Of a stretch of DNA of 8,468 nt, positions 1-5,132 are shown one piece after another. The notes below the pieces were generated by a model. That model had not been told where the DNA came from. It ran no database searches and worked only from the letters and a program-made list of their open reading frames with translations. Each line of letters begins with the position of its first letter. Position 1 is the first letter of the stretch. Made by a program: the position numbers and the translations under genes. This stretch comes from NZ13-RE01 sp049718665 (GTDB taxonomy: Bacteria; Dictyoglomota; Dictyoglomia; Dictyoglomales; Dictyoglomaceae). The stretch spans positions 1-8,468 of the forward strand of contig JBNARO010000046.1 in assembly GCA_049718665.1 (NCBI GenBank), given 5' to 3'.

Positions 1-80
1 TTTACTATTATACTAAGCCTTTTCAGTTCTTCGTCAAGTTTTTCACTTTCTGACCTGTAATCACTTTTATCACCCCTCAA
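1..80 (-). CDS. Possible 5' end of a gene running off the left edge
   Basis: A minus-strand frame stays open from a TTG at 80-78 to the window edge and encodes 26 residues. The last part, SEKLDEELKRLSIIV, has the charged, heptad-like character of a real amphipathic helix. I do not recognise the protein. The only possible start in frame is TTG, and both it and the first nine codons lie inside the 14-bp-bounded element at 50-388. Either the element supplied a new start to the gene, or the gene lost its original 5' end when the element arrived. AGGGG overlaps the first codons rather than preceding the TTG, so initiation there is doubtful. If real, the gene follows parB on the same strand with the element between them. 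The remaining sequence lies outside the window. Confidence 0.3.
   Translation of the reverse strand, partial: MRGDKSDYRSESEKLDEELKRLSIIV
50..63 (+). repeat. Left terminal inverted repeat of the 339-bp element
   Basis: The sequence CTGACCTGTAATCA is the exact reverse complement of 375-388 and identical to 8358-8371. These three occurrences are the ends of the repeated element. Beyond the 14 bases the two ends of the left element diverge at once. Confidence 0.65.
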
Positions 81-228
81 ATATTAGGACAAGTCTTCTT
101 TTCTTGCTTATCTTTATCTTCAATCTATAAAAATTCGTTACTAACAATAAACCAAAGTTTATTAAACTGATCATCCCTTTCTCTAATTCTTCCACAAGTC
201 CTCTTGCTCTCCTTCTTCTCTCCTCCAT
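70..228 (-). CDS. 52-codon small open reading frame inside the element
   Basis: ATG at 228 to TGA at 70 encodes 52 residues. They begin with a run of arginines (MEERRRRARG), continue with a hydrophobic segment around residues 19-32 (ISLINFGLLLV) and end in a basic tail (KISKKRR). This could be a small single-pass membrane peptide, but it is not a family I recognise. Upstream is only a weak GAAG, with no proper Shine-Dalgarno sequence. The frame ends by overlapping the possible TTG start at 80-78 of the gene leaving the window, so the two might be one gene broken by a +1 shift, with the join near residue 52. It may equally be a chance reading of purine-rich DNA or a remnant of a transposase gene. 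No homology can be claimed. Confidence 0.28.
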   Translation of the reverse strand: MEERRRRARGLVEELEKGMISLINFGLLLVTNFYRLKIKISKKRRLVLIFEG

Positions 229-272
229 CTTCGTTTATACTACCATCTCCCTAACACTTTATCTTCTATCTT

Positions 273-291
273 CATCCAAGCTCTACCTCCT
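273..291 (-). promoter_or_regulatory. Strong Shine-Dalgarno plus ATG leading a 11-codon broken frame
   Basis: On the minus strand AGGAGG (291-286) is followed after 10 bases by ATG (275-273). The frame reads MKIEDKVLGRW and then meets TAG at 242-240. A perfect ribosome-binding site in front of an 11-codon frame suggests the start of a gene that has decayed or been deleted, such as the transposase of a parent insertion sequence. The AGGAGG is kept in the right-hand copy (8455-8460 on the plus strand), where the following sequence lies outside the window. Confidence 0.35.
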
Positions 292-388
292 ATGGGAACT
301 GCAAAGGAAAGAACTTTTTAAACGAGCTAAGTTTTTTGATAGAGGTAAATAAGGAGGCATCACTTTTTCAATACTGATTACAGGTCAG
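278..388 (+). repeat. 111-bp repeat block, left copy (inverted relative to 8358-8468)
   Basis: This block matches the reverse complement of 8358-8468 at 105 of 111 positions without gaps, and all six differences are transitions. As RNA on this strand it can form AAAGG/CTTTT (304-308 with 314-318) and AAAC/GTTT (320-323 with 331-334). The second pair is AAGC/GCTT in the other copy, a G-C to A-T compensatory change. TACCTC (284-289) can pair with GAGGTA (342-347), or CCTCCT with AGGAGG (352-357), but not both fully. Read on the opposite strand it contains a 25-codon frame (360-283) whose last two sense codons are the AGG AGG of the ribosome-binding site. Function is unknown. It could be a mobile-element end, a leader RNA or both. 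Confidence 0.85.
375..388 (-). repeat. Right terminal inverted repeat of the 339-bp element
   Basis: TGATTACAGGTCAG on the plus strand is the reverse complement of 50-63. It forms the outer end of the 111-bp block facing parB, 17 bp from the parB stop codon. Confidence 0.65.
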
Positions 389-405
389 TGATACCTATGT
401 CTATA

Positions 406-1227
406 TCAAGTGCCTACTAAGAATTTTTCAATAATCCTTTCCAATTCTTTTAAACTTCTATATTCTATAGTTATCTTCCCTCTCTCTGGAGTTTTTGGTT
501 GAATTCTTACTCTTGTTTCTAAATATTCTTGCAACTTTTTCTCCAAAGCTTTTATTTCTGGAATTTCTTCCATCTTTTTTGCCTTTCTTCTTACTAATTC
601 CTCTGTATCTCTCACAGAAAGTTTCTCCTTTATAACCTTTTGAGCAAGTATTTTTTGCCAATATGGATCATCAATACTCAATAATGCCCTTGCATGTCCA
701 TAGGTTAAATTTCCCCTCCTTACTTCCTCTTGAATTTCTGGAGGGAGCTGTAAGAGTCTTAATAAATTAGTTATTTCTGCTCTACTTATACTTAGTTTTT
801 TTGCCAACTCTTCATGAGTCACATTATATTTTTCAATGTAATTTTGAAATGCCCTTGCCTTTTCTATGGGATTTAAATCTTCCCTTTGTAAATTTTCTAT
901 CAAAGATATTTCGTAAGCTTCTTGCTCGGAAATATCTAAAATAATAGCGGGTATTTTAGAAAGTCCTGCAACCTTTGCAGATTGAAATCTTCTTTCTCCC
1001 GCAATAATCTCATATTTATCATCTTTTGGTCTTACTAATATAGGCTGTAGAAGCCCTTTCTGTTTTATAGATTCTGCTAATTCCCGAAGTGTCTCTATAT
1101 CCATGGTTTCCCTTGGTTGATTGGGATTTGGAAGTATCTTATCTATTTCAATCTCTTGTATTTTCCCCTTTTCTTCTGATGGTATCAACGCAGAAAGTCC
1201 TCTTCCCAATCTTTTTTCTTTACTCAT
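406..1227 (-). CDS. parB: ParB chromosome-partitioning protein (parS-binding CTPase clamp)
   Basis: ParB loads at parS, binds CTP, closes into a sliding clamp and stimulates ParA to segregate replicated origins. The 273 residues are a normal length for a chromosomal ParB. Domains seen in order are: the ParA-contacting N-terminal peptide LGRGLSALIP (7-16), the CTP-binding domain with GERR (77-80) and ENLQREDLNP (111-120), a helix-turn-helix region (about 137-160) that reads parS, and a charged C-terminal dimerisation segment (about 225-273). The family motif GERRxRA here reads GERRFQSA, so the third arginine is Gln82. ATG at 1227 is chosen because AAAGGAG lies 10 bases upstream within the end of parA, which it overlaps by 8 bp. 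This indicates translational coupling. The element at 50-388 begins 17 bp past the stop. Confidence 0.97.
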   Translation of the reverse strand: MSKEKRLGRGLSALIPSEEKGKIQEIEIDKILPNPNQPRETMDIETLRELAESIKQKGLLQPILVRPKDDKYEIIAGERRFQSAKVAGLSKIPAIILDISEQEAYEISLIENLQREDLNPIEKARAFQNYIEKYNVTHEELAKKLSISRAEITNLLRLLQLPPEIQEEVRRGNLTYGHARALLSIDDPYWQKILAQKVIKEKLSVRDTEELVRRKAKKMEEIPEIKALEKKLQEYLETRVRIQPKTPERGKITIEYRSLKELERIIEKFLVGT

Positions 1228-1993
1228 GATTCATCAACTCCTTTGCTAATTCTTTATAGGCTATGGCACCTGAAGAATCAGGAGCATACTCAAAAATAGA
1301 CTGAGAAAAACTGGGTGCCTCACTTAATCTTATATTTCTTGGAATTACAGTTTTAAAAACCTTATCTTTAAAAAATTTTCTTGCCTCATCAGCTACTTGT
1401 TGAGATAATGTAGTTCTATTATACATAGTAAGAAGAATTCCAAGAATCTCCAAATTCGTATTTAAATTCCTTTTTATAAGTTCAATGGTTCTCATAAGTT
1501 GGGATATTCCTTCTAAGGCATAATACTCACATTGAAGAGGGATAAGAATGTAATTGGCAGAAGTTAGGGCATTTACTGTAAGAAGTCCTAAGGACGGTGG
1601 ACAATCTATAAGAATATAATCGTAATCATCTACTATTGGTTCTAAAACCTTTTTGAGTCTCAATTCTCTTAAAAAAGCTGATACTAATTCTATCTCTGCA
1701 CCCGCTAAATCTATATTCGATGGAATTAGATATACATTATCCCTTATGGAATTTTTCCCATCCTTTAAAGAATATATTATCTCTTTTACAGGAACATCCT
1801 GAATTAAACTTTCATAAAGGCTTGGTCTTATATTTTTCTGAGGGATTACCCCGCTTGTAGTATTTCCTTGAGGATCTATATCTACCAATAAAACCTTTTG
1901 ACCTAATTCTGAAAGGGCAAATCCTAAGTTTATTACTGTTGTAGTTTTACCAACACCACCCTTTTGATTAGCAACAGCAATTATTTTCCCCAT
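1220..1993 (-). CDS. parA: ParA/Soj chromosome-partitioning ATPase
   Basis: ParA is a deviant-Walker ATPase that dimerises with ATP on nucleoid DNA and moves ParB-parS complexes. It is 257 residues, typical of chromosomal Soj-type ParA. It has no N-terminal DNA-binding extension, unlike the type Ia ParA proteins of plasmids. Visible motifs are the deviant Walker A KGGVGKTT (11-18) with its signature lysine, the Walker A' region VDIDPQGNTT (37-46), the Walker B region YILIDCPPS (126-134) and the C-terminal LSEAPSF. ATG at 1993 follows GGAGG (1998-2002) by 4 bases. The parS palindrome lies just upstream, so ParB bound there could influence expression of its own operon. The gene follows icd after 43 bp and overlaps parB. 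Confidence 0.97.
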   Translation of the reverse strand: MGKIIAVANQKGGVGKTTTVINLGFALSELGQKVLLVDIDPQGNTTSGVIPQKNIRPSLYESLIQDVPVKEIIYSLKDGKNSIRDNVYLIPSNIDLAGAEIELVSAFLRELRLKKVLEPIVDDYDYILIDCPPSLGLLTVNALTSANYILIPLQCEYYALEGISQLMRTIELIKRNLNTNLEILGILLTMYNRTTLSQQVADEARKFFKDKVFKTVIPRNIRLSEAPSFSQSIFEYAPDSSGAIAYKELAKELMNHE

Positions 1994-2004
1994 ACTTCCT
2001 CCAA

Positions 2005-2020
2005 TGTTTCACGTGAAACA
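2005..2020. promoter_or_regulatory. parS: parS centromere site (ParB-binding palindrome)
   Basis: TGTTTCACGTGAAACA is a perfect 16-bp palindrome and matches the widely conserved bacterial parS consensus TGTTNCACGTGAAACA at every position. It occupies the gap between the icd stop and the parA ribosome-binding site, beside the genes for its own binding protein. Presence of parS beside parAB is typical of origin-proximal chromosomal regions. No second copy was seen in the window. Confidence 0.95.
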
Positions 2021-2036
2021 ATTTTTAATTTTCTAT

Positions 2037-3230
2037 TCATAATAAAGCCTCAAGATTTTCTTTTACTTTCTTTATAAATTCTTCAGTGTATACATATTTT
2101 TCCACAGGGGGATCCGCTAAGGGCTGTAAGTCTTTTGTCATTATTCCCATTTCAATAGTAGTTAGCACTGCTTTTTCTAATTTATCTGCAAAATCACAAA
2201 CTTCTTTTGTATTATCTATTTCTCCTCTTCTTCTTATAGCTCCAGTCCATGCAAAAATTGACGCAGTAGGATTTGTAGATGTAGGATTCCCTTTTAGATA
2301 TTCATAATAATGTCTTCTTACTGTTCCATGAGCTGCTTCATATTCAAATTCTCCTTCTGGAGATACTAAAACAGAAGTCATAAGACCTAAGCTTCCAAAT
2401 CCTGCTGCAATCATATCAGACATAACATCTCCTTCGTAATTCATACACGCCCAAAGCATTCCCCCTTCACTTTTTATAAGTTGTGCTACCGCATCATCAA
2501 TAAGAAAATATTTATATTTTATCCCAACCTTTTCAAAATCTTCTCTTCTTTTATCTACTTCCTCTTGAAATATTTCTTTAAAATACCCATGATAAATTTT
2601 GGATATAGTATCTTTTGCAGAAAACCACAAATCTACCTTTTCTGAAAGAGCATAGTTTATACAAGATCTTGCAAAGCTCCTTATAGATCTTTCTGTATTA
2701 TGAAGGACCATAAATACTCCTCTTTCCTCAAAATTATGAACAGAAAAGGAATTTACACTATCATTTTTAAGAACAATCTCTAAGTTCATAGGCTTTTCCA
2801 CTTTATACTCAAAAGCACTATATATGTCCCCATAGGCATGTCTTCCTATGATTATAGGCTTTTTCCAGTTTTTTACTGCGGGAGGAATGTTTTTAACTAA
2901 GATAGGTTTTCTAAAAACTGTTCCGTCTAAATATGCCCTAATAGTTGCGTTGGGGCTTTTCCATGCTTTTTTAAGATTATATTCCTTCACTCTCTCTGCA
3001 TCAGGTGTTATAGTTGCACACTTTACACCAACTTTATATTCCTTTATTGCTTTTGCAGATTCTAAGGTTACTTGATCATCAGTTTTATCCCTATTTTCAA
3101 TTCCTAAGTCAAAATAAATTAAGGGAATATCTAAATAAGGGAGAATAAGTTCCTCTTTAATCATCTTCCACATAACTCTTGCCATCTCATCGCCGTCAAG
3201 CTCAACAATAGGATTCTTAACTTTTATCAA
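2037..3230 (-). CDS. icd: NADP-dependent isocitrate dehydrogenase, eukaryote-type dimeric subfamily
   Basis: Catalyses oxidative decarboxylation of isocitrate to 2-oxoglutarate with NADP, supplying 2-oxoglutarate for glutamate synthesis in the cytoplasm. The 397 residues match the homodimeric subfamily shared by eukaryotic cytosolic enzymes and Thermotoga, not the E. coli type. Diagnostic stretches are ATITPD (72-77), WKSPNATIR (90-98), GRHAYGD with the substrate arginine Arg130 (129-135), the catalytic lysine region SAKDT (Lys206), metal-binding aspartates in LIDD (243-246) and EGDVMSD (266-272), and HGTVRRHY (301-308). The arginine-histidine pair in the last motif contacts the NADP 2'-phosphate in relatives. 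The start is TTG at 3230, 7 bases after GGAGGG; it lies 3 bp past the stop of the peptidase gene. All catalytic residues that I can place are present. Confidence 0.96.
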   Translation of the reverse strand: MIKVKNPIVELDGDEMARVMWKMIKEELILPYLDIPLIYFDLGIENRDKTDDQVTLESAKAIKEYKVGVKCATITPDAERVKEYNLKKAWKSPNATIRAYLDGTVFRKPILVKNIPPAVKNWKKPIIIGRHAYGDIYSAFEYKVEKPMNLEIVLKNDSVNSFSVHNFEERGVFMVLHNTERSIRSFARSCINYALSEKVDLWFSAKDTISKIYHGYFKEIFQEEVDKRREDFEKVGIKYKYFLIDDAVAQLIKSEGGMLWACMNYEGDVMSDMIAAGFGSLGLMTSVLVSPEGEFEYEAAHGTVRRHYYEYLKGNPTSTNPTASIFAWTGAIRRRGEIDNTKEVCDFADKLEKAVLTTIEMGIMTKDLQPLADPPVEKYVYTEEFIKKVKENLEALL

Positions 3231-3233
3231 AAT

Positions 3234-4592
3234 TTATCCCTCCTCTCTATATTCATCAATAATTCCAATTATCCATTTTATAGTTCTAAAGTAGTCTTCT
3301 ACAAAACAATTTTCATTAGGAGCATGAACCCGAGAGCCCAAATACCCACATCCTACTCCTTCTACTATGGGAAGTTTTAACTCATTATAAAACAATGCCA
3401 TAGGACCTGTCCCATACATTCTTGGGGTGAGTTTTGGTTTTACCCCTAATATTTTCTCTGCGCTTTTCTCTATTACCTCTTTTAAGGGAGTATTTACAGG
3501 AGTTTGAGCGGGATCTTCTAAGCCATAAGGGATAATCTCTAAATCTTTAAAACCCTTCTCTTCTAAATAACTTTTTATTTTTTCAAATAATTCCTTTGCT
3601 CTTTGATTGGGGACTAATCTAAAATCAAGCTTTGTCTTTGCAAAATAAGGAAGGACAGTCTTAGATCCTTCCCCTGTATATCCCGCATAGATTCCACATA
3701 TATTACATGTAGGGCTATATAGAAGCTTTTTATAGAGTTCTATTCCTGTTAATCCACAGATAAAATTATCTATACCTAATTCTTTTTTTAACTCCTCTTC
3801 CTCTATGGGATATTTTTCCAAAAGCTCTATTTCCTCAGAAGACGGTTCTAATATATCATCATAAAATCCAGGGATTAAGATTTTATCATTCTTTGCATCT
3901 TTCAAAGTATTTAATGCAGAGATAAGATACCATACTGGATTTTCTACGATGCTTGCAAAGGCAGAATGAAGATCTCTTTCCCCCTTTTTGGAAATAATCT
4001 CTAAATATATAAGCCCCTTGCATCCAAAACTTAAATGAGGATATCCCTTAGAATCTCTTCCTCCTGATTCCCAAATTATTCCTTCCCCTACCAATTTATC
4101 TTTGTATTTCTTTATAAACTCTAAAAGATGAATAGAGCCAATTTCTTCTTCCCCTTCTATCACCCATTTTATATTTACAGGTAAGTTTCCATAAGCTTTT
4201 AAATAACTTTCCACTGCCTTAAGCCTGCTCACTATATTCCCTTTATTATCCGCAACTCCCCTTGCTATAATCTTCCCGTCTTTAATTATTGGTTTAAAGG
4301 GATCGGTCTCCCATTCCTCTAAAGGATCCACTGGCTGAATATCATAATGATTGTAAAAAATTATGGTTTTCTCTGCACCTACCATTAATTCTCCATATAC
4401 TACAGGATATCCATCTTTAAAAGGATAAAGATCTACTTTAAATCCTACTTTTTCTAACATAGAGTAAACTAACTCTGCACATTCATTAACCCCAATACCT
4501 TTTGCAGAAATACTTGGGATGGATAAAAGCCTTATAAGCTCATTGAGGCATTCTTCTCTTTTTTCTTCCACATATCTTAATGCTCTCTCCAT
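3234..4592 (-). CDS. M20-family dizinc metallopeptidase (dipeptidase/deacylase type)
   Basis: A cytoplasmic hydrolase of the M20 (ArgE/DapE/CPG2/carnosinase) family, probably cleaving dipeptides or small acylated amino acids. It is 452 residues, usual for the dipeptidase branch with the inserted lid domain. The metal and catalytic residues visible are His82 and Asp84 (NHYD), bridging Asp115 (VADNKG), the general-base/ligand pair Glu149-Glu150 (EGEEEIGS), Glu175 (WESGG) and His423 (RVHAPNE). His209 in DLHSAF is the lid-domain histidine expected to reach across the dimer. The ATG at 4592 follows AAAGGAG and starts 2 bp after the purE stop, so translation is probably coupled. The exact substrate cannot be read from the sequence. 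A role in purine or 2-oxoglutarate metabolism is suggested only by position. Confidence 0.93.
   Translation of the reverse strand: MERALRYVEEKREECLNELIRLLSIPSISAKGIGVNECAELVYSMLEKVGFKVDLYPFKDGYPVVYGELMVGAEKTIIFYNHYDIQPVDPLEEWETDPFKPIIKDGKIIARGVADNKGNIVSRLKAVESYLKAYGNLPVNIKWVIEGEEEIGSIHLLEFIKKYKDKLVGEGIIWESGGRDSKGYPHLSFGCKGLIYLEIISKKGERDLHSAFASIVENPVWYLISALNTLKDAKNDKILIPGFYDDILEPSSEEIELLEKYPIEEEELKKELGIDNFICGLTGIELYKKLLYSPTCNICGIYAGYTGEGSKTVLPYFAKTKLDFRLVPNQRAKELFEKIKSYLEEKGFKDLEIIPYGLEDPAQTPVNTPLKEVIEKSAEKILGVKPKLTPRMYGTGPMALFYNELKLPIVEGVGCGYLGSRVHAPNENCFVEDYFRTIKWIIGIIDEYREEG
3238..3243 (-). promoter_or_regulatory. Ribosome-binding site fixing the TTG start of icd
   Basis: GGAGGG lies 7 bases upstream of TTG 3230-3228, inside the last codons of the peptidase gene. 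No ATG or GTG lies at suitable spacing in this frame, so the TTG is the best start. Confidence 0.75.
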
Positions 4593-4594
4593 TT

Positions 4595-5101
4595 CTATTC
4601 TCCTTTCTTATACACTTCTTTTAACTTCTCAGCCTTCTCTTCTACCCCTCTCTTCATCTTCTCTTTATATTCTTTTATCTTTTCTCTAATTTCTTTATAC
4701 TTAACTCCAAGAATTTCCACTGCTAATATTCCCGCATTCCTTGCCCCATTAATACCAACAGTTGCTACAGGAACACCAGAAGGCATCTGAACGATGGATA
4801 AAAGAGAATCAAGTCCATTTAAAGTAGAAGTCTTTATAGGAACACCAATAACAGGTAATGGAGTTATACCCGCAATAACCCCTGGAAGATGAGCAGCGCC
4901 TCCCGCACCCGCAATTATTACTTCCAAACCCCTCTCTTCTGCGTCCTTTGCATATTTAAATGCCTTTTCAGGAGTTCTATGAGCTGAAACTATACTTATT
5001 TCATAAGGGATTCCAAATTCTTCTAAAACCTCTACTGCTTCCTCCATAATAGAAAGATCAGAGTCGCTTCCCATAATAACTCCCACTAAAGGTTTTTCCA
5101 T
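4595..5101 (-). CDS. purE: PurE, N5-carboxyaminoimidazole ribonucleotide mutase (class I)
   Basis: Converts N5-CAIR to CAIR in purine biosynthesis, acting with the PurK synthetase, which is not in this window. Motifs typical of bacterial class I PurE are GSDSD (11-15), SAHRTP with the catalytic histidine His41 (39-44), AGAGGAAHLPG (64-74) and MPSGVPV (106-112). A lysine/glutamate-rich helix of about 30 residues follows the core, which is common in thermophile homologues. I prefer ATG at 5101 (168 aa) over the GTG at 5110 (171 aa), because AAAAGGGG at 5117-5110 is spaced 8 bases from the ATG but overlaps the GTG. The gene starts 31 bp past the stop of the cyclase gene and is followed 2 bp later by the peptidase, in one apparent operon. 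Confidence 0.96.
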   Translation of the reverse strand: MEKPLVGVIMGSDSDLSIMEEAVEVLEEFGIPYEISIVSAHRTPEKAFKYAKDAEERGLEVIIAGAGGAAHLPGVIAGITPLPVIGVPIKTSTLNGLDSLLSIVQMPSGVPVATVGINGARNAGILAVEILGVKYKEIREKIKEYKEKMKRGVEEKAEKLKEVYKKGE

Positions 5102-5109
5102 AGTTTTCA

Positions 5110-5117
5110 CCCCTTTT
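5110..5117 (-). promoter_or_regulatory. Ribosome-binding site deciding the purE start
   Basis: AAAAGGGG sits 8 bases before ATG 5101-5099. Its final G is the first base of the alternative GTG start at 5110, which therefore has no usable site of its own. Confidence 0.7.
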
Positions 5118-5132
5118 ATTTAAAAAATAATA

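Larger units (their letters stand above)
50..388. mobile_element. 339-bp MITE-like element with 14-bp terminal inverted repeats
   Basis: CTGACCTGTAATCA at 50-63 is matched by its exact reverse complement at 375-388. A 14-base perfect inverted match at this distance is very unlikely by chance, and the same 14-mer also ends the second copy at 8358. The enclosed 311 bp hold the 111-bp block shared with the right end of the window, a pyrimidine-rich stretch (64-277) and only short reading frames, so no transposase is encoded. This fits a miniature inverted-repeat element or an internally deleted insertion sequence. It lies 17 bp beyond the parB stop. I looked for flanking target duplications of 2-9 bp and saw none that were convincing, so the boundaries could be old or mis-set by a few bases. 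The family is not recognised. Confidence 0.6.

Noticed and set aside
320..336. Hairpin AAAC/GTTT followed by T6 as an intrinsic terminator
   Set aside because: The stem is only 4 bp and AT-rich, and on the strand where the T run follows it there is no gene upstream to terminate. It is not on the correct strand to end the parB transcript.
42..396. Target-site duplication flanking the 339-bp element
   Set aside because: Compared 2-9 bases on each side of 50 and 388, allowing one-base shifts of the ends; no direct repeat stood out.
458..661. Second minus-strand frame inside parB
   Set aside because: A lysine-rich frame overlapping conserved ParB sequence in a different register; it is a shadow of parB codons.
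2086..3075. Plus-strand open frames of about 70 codons at 2086-2307 and 2848-3075
   Set aside because: They lie wholly antisense inside icd, which is strongly conserved as a protein. They have no ribosome-binding sites worth noting and no recognisable motifs.
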